Assembly (NCBI RefSeq): GCF_900496965.1
Contig: NZ_UFQB01000011.1
Coordinates: 62,001-126,000, forward strand
Length of the DNA: 64,000 bases
Direction of reading: 5' to 3'
Origin: Achromobacter agilis
GTDB taxonomy: Bacteria; Pseudomonadota; Gammaproteobacteria; Burkholderiales; Burkholderiaceae_B
In this document: positions 21,292-30,192 of the stretch, in pieces
How positions within the stretch are numbered: position 1 is the stretch's first letter
Layout of the letters: every line of letters starts with the position of its first letter
Notes under the pieces: model-generated
Database searches by the model: none
What the model saw: the letters and a program-made list of their open reading frames with translations, nothing else
Told to the model about the DNA's origin: nothing
Position numbers and translations under genes: made by a program

Positions 21292-22296
21292 ATGAAGCAT
21301 GACGATCCATTCAAGGCCTTGGTGCTGACGCAGGATGACGGCAAGACGAAGTGCGGGTTGCAGGACCTGACCATTGCCCGCTTGCCGCCCGGCGACGTGA
21401 CGGTCAAGGTCGATTATTCCAGCCTGAACTACAAGGACGCGATGGCGGTGACCGGCAGGGGCCGGATCGTGCGCGATTTCCCCATGGTGCCCGGCATCGA
21501 CCTGGCGGGCACAGTGCTCGAATCCAGCGCGGCGGATTACCCGGCCGGCGCGCCCGTAGTTCTGACGGGCTGGAGCGTGGGCGAGCGCTTCTGGGGCGGC
21601 TACACCCAGGTGCAGCGCGTCAAGTCGGAATGGCTGGTGCCGCTTGCGCCGGGCCTGGACAGCTTCAAGGCCATGGCCATCGGCACGGCCGGGCTCACCG
21701 CCATGCTCTGCGTCATGGAAATCGAGGCGGCGGGCGTCGCGCCGGGCGCCGGGACGGTGCTGGTCACGGGCGCGTCCGGCGGCGTGGGCAGCGTGGCGGT
21801 GGCGCTGCTGGCCCGCTTGGGGTACCGGGTCGCGGCGCTGGTGCAGCCCGGGCGTGAATCCGTCCATCCTTACCTGACGTCGCTGGGCGCGGCCGAGATC
21901 GTTTCGGGGCCGGAATGGGCGGAGCCGCCCAAACCCCTGGAGAACCAGCGCTGGGCTGCCGCGGTCGACACCGTGGGCGCCAAGGTGCTGGCGCGGGTGT
22001 TGGCGTCGATGGAATATGGCGGCGCGGTCGCGGCCTGCGGCCTGGCCGGCGGCGCCGATCTGCCCGCGACGGTCATGCCCTTCATTCTGCGCGGCGTGCG
22101 GCTGCTGGGGGTAGATTCGGTGATGTGCCCGGTGTCCAGGCGGCGGCAGGCCTGGGAGAGGCTGGGGCGGGTCTATGAGGAAATGCCGTTCGGCGACATC
22201 GCCGTGACCGCCGGCCTGGGGCAGGTGCCGCAACTCGCCGCCCGGCTGATGGCGGGGAACAACCGCGGGCGATACGTCATCGACGTGAACCGGTAG
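21292..22296 (+). CDS. Acryloyl-CoA reductase-like MDR oxidoreductase (AcuI/YhdH family)
   Basis: 334 residues, zinc-independent medium-chain dehydrogenase. YSSLNYKDAMAVTGRG and PMVPGIDLAGTV are the AcuI/YhdH hallmarks, and VTGASGGVGSVAVALL is the NADPH-binding Rossmann motif. AcuI reduces acryloyl-CoA to propionyl-CoA; members beside other CoA genes may reduce other enoyl-CoAs. The ATG at 21292 is chosen because AGAGGA lies upstream; the ATG at 21268 is possible. Third gene of the LysR-controlled operon. Confidence 0.85.
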   Translation: MKHDDPFKALVLTQDDGKTKCGLQDLTIARLPPGDVTVKVDYSSLNYKDAMAVTGRGRIVRDFPMVPGIDLAGTVLESSAADYPAGAPVVLTGWSVGERFWGGYTQVQRVKSEWLVPLAPGLDSFKAMAIGTAGLTAMLCVMEIEAAGVAPGAGTVLVTGASGGVGSVAVALLARLGYRVAALVQPGRESVHPYLTSLGAAEIVSGPEWAEPPKPLENQRWAAAVDTVGAKVLARVLASMEYGGAVAACGLAGGADLPATVMPFILRGVRLLGVDSVMCPVSRRRQAWERLGRVYEEMPFGDIAVTAGLGQVPQLAARLMAGNNRGRYVIDVNR

Positions 22297-22456
22297 CGCA
22301 GAGGCGGCACGAGGGCGGCTGGCGGGCCGCCGCAGGGGCGAAAACGCGGGGCTACGCAGGGGTGAACGCGCCCGGCGGGGCGGGTGCCAGACGGGCTTGG
22401 TACAATGTCAGGTTTCCCGCACGCGTCCCCGACGCCCTTAGCCTCTAAAAAACACC

Positions 22457-24061
22457 GTGATATCCACCGCCAATCTCACCATCCAGTTCGGTCCCAAACC
22501 CCTTTTCGAGAACGTCAGCGTCAAGTTCGGGGAAGGCAACCGCTACGGGTTGATCGGGGCCAATGGGTCCGGCAAGTCGACCTTCATGAAGATCATCGGC
22601 GGTGACCTGGAGGCGTCGGCGGGCAACGTGTCGCTGGAGCCGGGCGTGCGCCTGGGCAAGCTGCGCCAGGACCAGTTCGCGTTCGAAGACCTGCGCGTGC
22701 TGGACGTCGTCATGATGGGCCACACCGAGATGTGGGCGGCCATGTCCGAACGCGACGCCATCTACGCGAATCCGGAAGCCACCGAGGACGACTACATGCG
22801 CGCCGCCGAACTTGAAGCCAAGTTCGCGGAATATGACGGCTATACGGCCGAAGCCCGCGCCGGCGAACTGTTGCTGGGCCTGGAAATCGCCGTCGACCAG
22901 CACAATCTGCCCATGCGCGAAGTGGCGCCCGGCTGGAAGCTGCGCGTGCTGCTGGCGCAGGCGCTGTTCTCGAATCCTGACGTCCTGCTGCTGGACGAAC
23001 CCACCAACAACCTGGACATCAACACCATTCGTTGGCTGGAAAACGTGCTCAACAGCTACCAGAGCACGATGATCATCATCAGCCACGACCGCCACTTCCT
23101 GAACCAGGTGTGCACGCACATGGCCGACGTGGACTACGGCGAGATCCGCGTCTACCCCGGCAACTACGACGACTACATGCTGGCCTCCACCCAGGCCCGC
23201 GAGCGCCTGGTGGCCAACAACGCCAAGGCCAAGGAACGCGTGGCCGAACTGCAGGACTTCGTGCGCCGTTTCGCGGCCAACAAGTCCAAGTCGCGCCAGG
23301 CCACCTCGCGCCTCAAGCAGATCGACCGCATCAAGTCCGAGCAGGTCGTGGTCAAGCCGTCGTCGCGCCAGAACCCCTACATCCGCTTCGAGCAGAACAA
23401 GGTCATGCACCGCCTGGCCGTCACGGTCGAGCAGCTGTCGAAGTCCTATGACGCACCCGTGATCCGCAACTTCTCGGCCATGGTCGACGCTGGCGAGAAG
23501 ATCGCCATCATCGGCGCCAACGGCGTCGGTAAAACGACGCTGCTGCGCCTGCTGGCCACCGACTTGCAGCCGGATGCCGGCTCGGTGAAGTGGTCCGAGA
23601 ACGCGGACCTGGGCTATATGGCGCAGGACGTGTCGGACCAGTTCCTGCAAACCGACATCAACCTGCTCGACTGGATGGGCGAACACCGCCAGCCGGGCGA
23701 CGACGACCAGTCGATCCGTTCCGTGCTGGGCCGCCTGCTGTTCTCGGCGGACGATCTGCCCAAGGCGCCCAAGGTGCTGTCGGGCGGCGAAAAGAACCGC
23801 ATGACCTTCGGCCGCCTGATGCTGGGCCGGCACAACGTCATGCTGCTCGACGAGCCCACCAACCACCTGGACATGGAATCGATCGAGTCGCTGCAGTTCG
23901 CGCTGGAAAAGTACGAAGGCACGCTGGTCTTCGTGTCGCACGATCGCGAGTTTGTGTCCGGCCTGGCCACCCGCGTGATCGAAATCCTGCCCTCGGGCGA
24001 GATCGTCGATTACCGCGGCGGCTACGACGACTACCTGACTTCCCGCGGCATCGACGCCTGA
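22457..24061 (+). CDS. ABC-F family ATPase, YbiT type
   Basis: 534 residues with two ABC domains in one chain and no membrane segment. Walker A motifs are GANGSGKST near residue 36 and GANGVGKTT near 356; Walker B motifs are [12 protein letters not shown] and [12 protein letters not shown]. The linker between domains is charged ([16 protein letters not shown]), as in ribosome-associated ABC-F proteins. It starts at a GTG. TACAAT at 22401-22406 is a likely -10 box. ABC-F proteins act on the ribosomal E site; the precise role of YbiT is not well defined. Confidence 0.9.
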   Translation: MISTANLTIQFGPKPLFENVSVKFGEGNRYGLIGANGSGKSTFMKIIGGDLEASAGNVSLEPGVRLGKLRQDQFAFEDLRVLDVVMMGHTEMWAAMSERDAIYANPEATEDDYMRAAELEAKFAEYDGYTAEARAGELLLGLEIAVDQHNLPMREVAPGWKLRVLLAQALFSNPDVLLLDEPTNNLDINTIRWLENVLNSYQSTMIIISHDRHFLNQVCTHMADVDYGEIRVYPGNYDDYMLASTQARERLVANNAKAKERVAELQDFVRRFAANKSKSRQATSRLKQIDRIKSEQVVVKPSSRQNPYIRFEQNKVMHRLAVTVEQLSKSYDAPVIRNFSAMVDAGEKIAIIGANGVGKTTLLRLLATDLQPDAGSVKWSENADLGYMAQDVSDQFLQTDINLLDWMGEHRQPGDDDQSIRSVLGRLLFSADDLPKAPKVLSGGEKNRMTFGRLMLGRHNVMLLDEPTNHLDMESIESLQFALEKYEGTLVFVSHDREFVSGLATRVIEILPSGEIVDYRGGYDDYLTSRGIDA

Positions 24062-24100
24062 GACCGTGCCGGGCCGCCACTGGCGGCGGCTCGGCGCCGT

Positions 24101-24877
24101 TCACATGCCGATGGTCATGCCGCCATTGGCATAGATGTGCTGCCCCGTTATGTACGAGGCGGCATCCGACAGCAGGAAGCACACCGGCCAGGCCACTTCT
24201 CCGGCCTGCCCAAACCGTCCCAGCGGGATCTGCGACAGATAAGTGTCGCGGAACTTGTCCCCGCGGATCGTTTCCGTCATGGGCGTTTCCACCACCCCGA
24301 AGCCGACGGTGTTCACGCGTATTCCGTACTTGCCCCATTCGCGCGCTGCGCTCATGGTCAGCCCCAGCACGCCCGATTTGGCCGCCGCATAGTTGATCTG
24401 CCCGATCGTGCCGCGGCGTCCCGCGTCCGACGTGATGTTGACAATGGCGCCGCCGGGCCTGCCCGTCTCGCGGGCCGTGGCCAGCATGTGGCGGCCGGCT
24501 GCCTGCAGGAATTGGAAAGACCCCGTGAGATGCACGTCGATCACCTTCTGCCACGCTTCCTGCGTCATTTTCTCGATCATGGCGATCCGGGTGATGCCGG
24601 CGTTGTTCACCAGGCCGTCGACCGTGCCGAAACGCGCGGCGGCGCTTTCCATCGCTGAGGCGGCGAATGCCGGGTCGGAGACGTCGCCGGCCAGCGGCAG
24701 GAGCCGGCCTTCGGGTGCGTCGCGTTCGAAGGCGGCCAGCGCATCGGCGTTCATGTCCACTGCGGTCACGCGGGCGCCGAGCTGCAGCGCCAGTTCGCTG
24801 ATGGCGCGGCCGATGCCCTGGGCCGCGCCCGTCACGATGATGCTGCGCTGGTCGAGAAGATAGGCGGTTTGGTTCAT
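24101..24877 (-). CDS. Short-chain dehydrogenase/reductase
   Basis: 258 residues, classical SDR. VTGAAQGIGRAIS is the coenzyme motif, LVNNAGITR the NNAG motif, and the catalytic Tyr and Lys are in INYAAAKSG. The residue after the second strand is Asp (VTAVDMN), favouring NAD(H). Last gene of the seven-gene minus-strand CoA operon, 19 bp after the thiolase-like gene; it would oxidise a hydroxyacyl-CoA or handle a carbonyl product of cleavage. Confidence 0.88.
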   Translation of the reverse strand: MNQTAYLLDQRSIIVTGAAQGIGRAISELALQLGARVTAVDMNADALAAFERDAPEGRLLPLAGDVSDPAFAASAMESAAARFGTVDGLVNNAGITRIAMIEKMTQEAWQKVIDVHLTGSFQFLQAAGRHMLATARETGRPGGAIVNITSDAGRRGTIGQINYAAAKSGVLGLTMSAAREWGKYGIRVNTVGFGVVETPMTETIRGDKFRDTYLSQIPLGRFGQAGEVAWPVCFLLSDAASYITGQHIYANGGMTIGM

Positions 24878-24896
24878 GGTTTTTCCTTGTGTGAGG

Positions 24897-26054
24897 TCAG
24901 AGCGTTTCGGCGCTGCCGAGGATCAGCGTGGCCTGGCTGGACAGTTCGCCGCCGTTGCCGTGCGCAAGCGCGAGGCGCGCCCCGGGCACCTGGCGCGCGC
25001 CGCCCTGGCCGGCCAGTTGGACGAAGGCTTCGACCATGGTGAACAGGCCGTACATGCCGGGGTGCACGCAGGACAGGCCGCCGCCGTTGGTGTTGACCGG
25101 CAGTTCGCCGCCCGGCGCGATGCGCCCGTTTTCGACGAAGGCGGCGCCTTCGCCCTTGGCGCAGAAGCCCAGGTCTTCGAGGAACAGGATGGGATTGATG
25201 GTGAAGGCGTCGTAAAGCTCCAGCACGTCGATGTCCTGCGGACGCACGCCGGCCTGGGCGAAGGCGCGCGCGCCGCTGCGGACGGCCGCCGTGACGGTCA
25301 GGTCCGGCATGTTGGTGATTTCGCGGTGGTCCGTCGCGGCCGCGGCGCCCAGCAGATAGGCCGGCCGCGCGCAATGGTCGCGCGCCCGGTCGGCGCGGGT
25401 CATTACCACCGCGGCGGCGCCGTCCGTGACCAGGCAGCAGTCGCGTACGCCCAGCGGTTCGGCGACCATCCGGGCCGACAGGTACTGCTGCATGTCCAGG
25501 GGCTCGCGCAGGTAGGCCTCCGGGTTGAGCATGGCCCATTGGCGGGCGGCGATGGCTACCGCGCCCAGTTGCTCGCGCGTAAGCCCATATTGGTGGGCGT
25601 AGCGCGAGGCCGCCATTGCGTAGGCCCCCACGGGCCGCGCAAGACGGTAGGGTGCCTCGTTGGGCGAGGGGCGCATGGAGCTGACCAGCTTGCCCGCCGC
25701 GCTGCGCTGGTTGCTGCCGTAGGCGATGAGCGCGACATCGCACTGGCCCGCCTCAAGCGCCAGCGCGGCCCACATGGCGTGCGTCAGGAAAGAGGATCCG
25801 CCGGTCCGGTTGTTGTCGGTCAGGCGGGGCGAAATGCCGAGGTACTCGGCAAAGCCCAGGCCGGACATGAAGTCGTCGGGCAGGCCGATGAACAGGCCGT
25901 CGACCTGGTCGGGCCGCAGCCCGGCCTGATCTAGCGCCCGCAGGCTGGCGGCGACGGCCAGGTCCATGGAACTCATGCCCGGCGCCTGACCGATGCCGTA
26001 GGTGGCGCCGGCGACGATGGCGGCCTTGCCGCGCGGAAAGCGATCCTGGTTCAT
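24897..26054 (-). CDS. Thiolase-like protein lacking the nucleophilic Cys (SCP2/Ltp2-like)
   Basis: 385 residues of the thiolase fold, SCP2/lipid-transfer branch. Where thiolases have the nucleophile in an N-x-x-C-x-S-G context, this protein has NNRTGGSSFLTH near residues 81-92, with no Cys. The His block is GGGLSCVHPGMYG, and the end reads LALAHGNGGELSSQATLILG in place of the second Cys-x-Gly motif. Such proteins, paired with a DUF35 partner, include the Ltp2 retro-aldolases of steroid side-chain degradation. The next upstream gene is indeed DUF35, and the two overlap by four bases (ATGA). Retro-aldol cleavage of a beta-hydroxyacyl-CoA is therefore more likely than thiolysis. Confidence 0.8.
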   Translation of the reverse strand: MNQDRFPRGKAAIVAGATYGIGQAPGMSSMDLAVAASLRALDQAGLRPDQVDGLFIGLPDDFMSGLGFAEYLGISPRLTDNNRTGGSSFLTHAMWAALALEAGQCDVALIAYGSNQRSAAGKLVSSMRPSPNEAPYRLARPVGAYAMAASRYAHQYGLTREQLGAVAIAARQWAMLNPEAYLREPLDMQQYLSARMVAEPLGVRDCCLVTDGAAAVVMTRADRARDHCARPAYLLGAAAATDHREITNMPDLTVTAAVRSGARAFAQAGVRPQDIDVLELYDAFTINPILFLEDLGFCAKGEGAAFVENGRIAPGGELPVNTNGGGLSCVHPGMYGLFTMVEAFVQLAGQGGARQVPGARLALAHGNGGELSSQATLILGSAETL

Positions 26055-26446
26055 GCCTGCTCCGTCGCGGGTTCGAACACCAGCACGCCGCGGCCGGCTT
26101 CCTGGACGACGCGGGCGCGCACCCGCAAGCCGATGCGCACCTCGTGCGCGGGGAGGCCTTCCACCCGGGACATCAGCCGCGGCCCTTCATCCAGGTCTAC
26201 CAGCACGACGCCATAGGGCGGTTCGGGCGGGCGCGGATGGATGACGGTGGCGGCATAGACGCGGGCCAGTCCGCTGGGGGCGACCCATTCCACGTCGCGC
26301 GAGCCGCTGCGCGGCGCCGCCACGCGCGGATAGAAGAAATGCTCGCCGCTGATGCGGTCGCGCTGCAGCATGAAGCGGCCTTCGTCCAGATAGGCCTCGT
26401 AGCGGGCCTGGGGAGCCAGCTCGGCCGGCGTGTTTTCCGTGGGCAT
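26051..26446 (-). CDS. DUF35/OB-fold protein, partner of the thiolase-like protein
   Basis: 131 residues. The layout is that of DUF35: an N-terminal rubredoxin-like knuckle followed by an OB fold (GLARVYAATVIHPRPPEPPY, then VVLVDLDEGPRLMSRVEG). The family's zinc ligands are gone: the segment FMLQRDRISGEHFFYPRVA has no CxxC, and no other Cys occurs in the protein. The start at 26446 leaves five bases after the hydratase stop; an in-frame ATG at 26461 is possible. In homologous pairs the DUF35 chain completes the active site of the thiolase-like partner. Confidence 0.75.
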   Translation of the reverse strand: MPTENTPAELAPQARYEAYLDEGRFMLQRDRISGEHFFYPRVAAPRSGSRDVEWVAPSGLARVYAATVIHPRPPEPPYGVVLVDLDEGPRLMSRVEGLPAHEVRIGLRVRARVVQEAGRGVLVFEPATEQA

Positions 26447-26451
26447 GCGGT

Positions 26452-27234
26452 TCAATCCCATTTGTAGGCAAGCGGTTGCTTTTCCACGAAGCGCCGGGCG
26501 GCGTCGCGGTGGTAGGCGCTGTCGCGGCAGATCGCCTGGGCCATCGCCTCTTGCGTGTAGATGTCTTCGCGCGTGGACTCGAAGGTGCGGTTCATGATGG
26601 ATTTCGCCAGGCCCAGGGCCTGAGTCGGGGCGGCATGGAAGCGCTCGGCCATGGCCAGCGCCTGCTCCAGCGGATCGCCGTCGCACAGGGCCTGTACCAG
26701 GCCGAGGCTCAGCGCCTCCTCGGCCTCGCACACCCGGGCGGTGAATACCAGTTCCTTGGCGCGCGCCAGGCCGACTGCCCGCGGCAGCAGATACATGCCC
26801 AGCATGTCCGGCACATAGCCGATGCGGGCGAACACGGCGCAGAAGGTGGCGCCGCGCCGCGCGATGGCGTAATCGGCGCACAGCGCGAGCGATAGGCCGG
26901 CGCCGAAGGCGACGCCGTCCACCGCGCTGATCACGGGCTTTTCCAGGTCCACCAGCGCGTCGTACCAGCGGTGGATCTTGCGGATGCGTTCGCGTCCTTC
27001 GAACGCATCCAGGCCCTGGGCGTGGGCCTGCGCGATGGACTTGATGTCGCCGCCGGCGCAGAAATGCCCGCCGGCGCCGGTCAGCACGACCGCCTTGATG
27101 CCATCGTCCTCGCGCAGTTCAGGCAGCGCGCGCGCGAAGGCATCGCGCATCTCCAGATTGAGCGCGTTGCGCTGGTCCGGGCGGTCCATGGTCAGCACCG
27201 CGGTGGCGCCGTGGCGCGATATCTTCAATGTCAT
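26452..27234 (-). CDS. Enoyl-CoA hydratase/isomerase family protein
   Basis: 260 residues, crotonase fold. GAGGHFCAGGDIKSIAQAH and AVDGVAFGAGLSLAL supply the two oxyanion-hole backbone amides. It would hydrate a 2-enoyl-CoA or perform a related reaction. Its ATG overlaps the stop of the MaoC gene upstream, and the DUF35 gene starts five bases downstream, placing it in the middle of the operon. The presence of both a crotonase and a MaoC hydratase suggests two hydration steps or opposite stereochemistry. Confidence 0.87.
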   Translation of the reverse strand: MTLKISRHGATAVLTMDRPDQRNALNLEMRDAFARALPELREDDGIKAVVLTGAGGHFCAGGDIKSIAQAHAQGLDAFEGRERIRKIHRWYDALVDLEKPVISAVDGVAFGAGLSLALCADYAIARRGATFCAVFARIGYVPDMLGMYLLPRAVGLARAKELVFTARVCEAEEALSLGLVQALCDGDPLEQALAMAERFHAAPTQALGLAKSIMNRTFESTREDIYTQEAMAQAICRDSAYHRDAARRFVEKQPLAYKWD

Positions 27235-27713
27235 GACTGCTCCTCGTTGCGGCTGTGATAGGCGACCTGCGTGAGCCAGCGCGCCACCAGCGCGGGCCGC
27301 TGTTCGCCGTCGATGTCGATGCGCACGTCCCAGTGAAGACGGGCCTGGCCGTCGGGCAGCTCGTCAACGGTGGCCAGGGAGAAGGCGGCGCGGATGCGTG
27401 CTCCGGCCTTGACTGCCTGCGTGAAGCGCACGCGGTCGAAGCCGTAGTTCACCGCCAGCCGGCGGTTCGGAAAGCGCATCGCGGAGGCGAACAGGCTGGG
27501 CAGCAGAGACAGCGTCAGCAGGCCGTGGGCGATGGCCGCGCCGTAGGGCGATTCGGCCTGCGCGCGCTGCGGGTCCATGTGGATCCACTGCGTGTCGCCG
27601 GTGGCCAGGCCGAAGCGGTTGATGGTGTCCTGGTCGACGGTCTGCCAGTCGGTGAGGGCGGGAGGCTGGCCGGCAAACGCCCGCAGCGCCTCGATGGAAT
27701 CCAGGGTGATCAT
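27231..27713 (-). CDS. MaoC-family (R)-specific enoyl-CoA hydratase
   Basis: 160 residues, hot-dog fold. The hydratase motif is ATGDTQWIHMDPQRA, with the catalytic Asp and His, followed by AIAHGLLTLSLLPSL. Family members hydrate trans-2-enoyl-CoA to (R)-3-hydroxyacyl-CoA. It lies 12 bp after the Bug gene and overlaps the crotonase gene by four bases. Confidence 0.87.
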   Translation of the reverse strand: MITLDSIEALRAFAGQPPALTDWQTVDQDTINRFGLATGDTQWIHMDPQRAQAESPYGAAIAHGLLTLSLLPSLFASAMRFPNRRLAVNYGFDRVRFTQAVKAGARIRAAFSLATVDELPDGQARLHWDVRIDIDGEQRPALVARWLTQVAYHSRNEEQS

Positions 27714-27725
27714 GCTCGGGCCTCC

Positions 27726-28691
27726 TTATTGCGCCTTCAGGCCGAGGTCGCGGGCAACCGGCAGCCAGCGGTCCCGTTCGGCCTGCACGAAGGCGGCGAA
27801 CACGCTGGCGTCGCCGGGCATGGGCACCGCGCCGATGTTGGTGAGCTTTTGTTGCAGCTCGGGTTGCGCCAGGGCCTTGTTGACGCCCTGGTTCATCTGT
27901 TCGACGGCGGCGGCCGGCGTGCCGGCGGGCGCCACCAGCCCGAACCAGGCGCTGGCGTCGATGCCGGGGTAGCCCAGTTCGGCGGCGGTGGGTACGTTGG
28001 GCAGGCCGGCGAAGCGCTTGTCGTCGAGCACGGCGAAAGGGCGGATCTTGCCGGCCTGCGCCTGCGCCATGCTCGACGGCAGGGCGTCGAACATCATGTC
28101 CGTGTTGCTGCCCATCAGGCCGACGATGGCCGGCGCGCTGCCTTGATAGGGCACGTGCGTGACCTGGAAGCCCAGCTTGCTGACGGCATACTCGCCGGCC
28201 AGGTAGGTGATGTTGCCGGTGCCGGCCGAACCCATGGTCAGCTTGCCGGGAGACTGCTTGCCCAGCGCGATCAGCGCTTTCACGTCCTGAGCCGGCAGGT
28301 CCTGGCGGACCACCAGCAGGAGCGGCGACTTGGCCATGCCCGAGACCGGGACGAAGTCCTTCGCCGGGTCATAGGTCATCTTGGCGTACAGGGCCTGGTT
28401 CACCACCAGGGGGGCGTTGGAGCCGACGAAGAACGTTTTGCCGTCGGGCTTGGCGCGGGCCACGTGGTCCGCGGCGATCATGCCCGCGGCGCCGGGCTTG
28501 TTGTCGACGATGATCGTGGGGCCGCCGTTCTTGCTCATTTCCTGCGCCACCAGCCGGGCGATCTGGTCGGCGGCGCCGCCGGGCGGGTAGGGGACGACGA
28601 AGCGGATGGGAGCGTCCTGGGCGTGGACGGTGGGGGCGTCGAGGGCCACAAGGGCCAGGGCGGCGCAGGCCGCCGCGGTCAGAATGCGCAT
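27726..28691 (-). CDS. Bug-family (TctC-like) periplasmic solute-binding receptor
   Basis: 321 residues, signal peptide ending TVHAQ, then DAPIRFVVPYPPGGAADQIA. KTFFVGSNAPLVVNQALY and HVPYQGSAPAIVGLMGS are typical Bug segments. It is the second gene of the operon and presumably binds the acid that the CoA-transferase activates. No membrane subunits are present. Its GGAGA ribosome binding site lies close upstream of the ATG. Confidence 0.87.
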   Translation of the reverse strand: MRILTAAACAALALVALDAPTVHAQDAPIRFVVPYPPGGAADQIARLVAQEMSKNGGPTIIVDNKPGAAGMIAADHVARAKPDGKTFFVGSNAPLVVNQALYAKMTYDPAKDFVPVSGMAKSPLLLVVRQDLPAQDVKALIALGKQSPGKLTMGSAGTGNITYLAGEYAVSKLGFQVTHVPYQGSAPAIVGLMGSNTDMMFDALPSSMAQAQAGKIRPFAVLDDKRFAGLPNVPTAAELGYPGIDASAWFGLVAPAGTPAAAVEQMNQGVNKALAQPELQQKLTNIGAVPMPGDASVFAAFVQAERDRWLPVARDLGLKAQ

Positions 28692-28741
28692 GGTGTTGTC
28701 TCCTTGAGTGCTTGTTATGGCCGCCGCGAAGGCGGCAGGGG

Positions 28742-29983
28742 TCAGACGATGCCTTTGGCCTTCAGCTCCGCGATGCGCTCGTCGCTGAGCGCCAGCCGCT
28801 CGCGCAGCACCGCGTCCGTGTGCTGCCCCAGCGTGGGCGCGGCCCGCTCATAACGCAGCGGCGTGTCGCGCATCCGGATGGGATTTGCCACGGACGGCGT
28901 GTCGACGCCTGCGGCATGCGGCAGCGACAGCTGCATGCCGCGGTGGCGCACGTGCGGGTCCTGGAATACCTGTTCCATGTTGTAGATAGGGCCGCAGGGG
29001 ACGTTGACCGCCTGCAGGGCCTGCACCCATTCGCCCATGGAGCGCGCCAGCATGGCCTCGGCGATCGGGGGGATCAGCGTCTCGCGGTTCCGGTTGCGCC
29101 GTCCCGCCGTGGCGTAGCGCTCATCGGTGGCCAGGTCCGGCCGGCCGATCGCCCCGCAAAAGGCGCGGAACTGGGCGTCGTTGCCCACCGCGACGATGAC
29201 TTCGCCTTCCTTGCAACCGAACACCTGGTAGGGAACCATGTTCGAATGGGCGTTGCCCATACGCTGCGGCACGCGGCCGGAAAGGAAGTAATTGATCGCC
29301 TGGTAGGAAGAGATGGTGACCACGCAGTCCAGCAGCGACATGTCGATGTACTGCCCTACGCCGCTTACGCGGCGGTGCTCGACCGCGGCCAGGATGGCCG
29401 TGCTGGTGTATACGCCTGTCAGCAGGTCCGTGATCGCGATCCCCGATTTCATCGGTTCGCCGGCGGGGTCGCCGGTGATGCTCATCAGGCCGCCCATGCC
29501 CTGGAAAACGAAGTCATACCCGGGCAGGGGCGCGTAGGGGCCGTCCTGGCCGAAGCCGGTGATCGAGCAGTAGATCAGGCGCGGATTGACCTCCCGCAGG
29601 CTGTCGTAGTCCAGCCCGTAGCGCGCCAGCGTGCCGACCTTGTAGTTCTCGACCAGCACGTCGGAATCCCGGGCCAGCTCGACGATGAGCGCCTGGCCTT
29701 CCGGTGTGGCCAGGTCGACGGTGATTGAGCGCTTGCCTCGGTTGGCGCTGAGGAAATAGGAAGAGTCCCGGGTTTCGGCGCCGTCCGCGCCGGTCAGGAA
29801 GGGAGGGCCCCAGCCCCGGGTGTCGTCGCCTTCCTTCGGCCGCTCGACCTTGATGACGTCGGCGCCCATGTCGGCCAGCGTCTGCGTCGCCCAGGGGCCG
29901 GCCAGCACGCGGGTCAGGTCCAGGATTTTCAGATGGGAAAGGGCGCCAGGCGTTTGCGCGGCGCCGCTGTTGTCTCGTTCCAT
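28742..29983 (-). CDS. CaiB/BaiF (family III) CoA-transferase
   Basis: 413 residues. HLKILDLTRVLAGPWATQTL, MGADVIKVERPKEGDDTRGW, SANRGKRSITVDLATPEG and VENYKVGTLARYGLDY are the standard blocks. The start at MERDNSG (29983) is chosen over an upstream ATG because GGAGCGA lies just before it. It leads the operon that runs to the SDR gene and would form the CoA thioester of the incoming acid. It is a paralogue of the enzyme at 19013. Confidence 0.88.
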   Translation of the reverse strand: MERDNSGAAQTPGALSHLKILDLTRVLAGPWATQTLADMGADVIKVERPKEGDDTRGWGPPFLTGADGAETRDSSYFLSANRGKRSITVDLATPEGQALIVELARDSDVLVENYKVGTLARYGLDYDSLREVNPRLIYCSITGFGQDGPYAPLPGYDFVFQGMGGLMSITGDPAGEPMKSGIAITDLLTGVYTSTAILAAVEHRRVSGVGQYIDMSLLDCVVTISSYQAINYFLSGRVPQRMGNAHSNMVPYQVFGCKEGEVIVAVGNDAQFRAFCGAIGRPDLATDERYATAGRRNRNRETLIPPIAEAMLARSMGEWVQALQAVNVPCGPIYNMEQVFQDPHVRHRGMQLSLPHAAGVDTPSVANPIRMRDTPLRYERAAPTLGQHTDAVLRERLALSDERIAELKAKGIV

Positions 29984-30192
29984 GTCGCTCCGATCGGGGT
30001 GGACCCCGTTATGTCTTGAGACCACCTTAATGACCGGGCGATAGAGCGTCCAATATCGTTTTGCGCGGTATCGATTCGATTGGTGTATTGCCGGCCGGAA
30101 AGCGCGGCCGTTCAGCGGTTTGCCAATCGGCGTGCGCTATCATCCGGGTAAACCCTGGTGCCACTTCGGCCAGGCATCTTTTCAGTCCCCCC

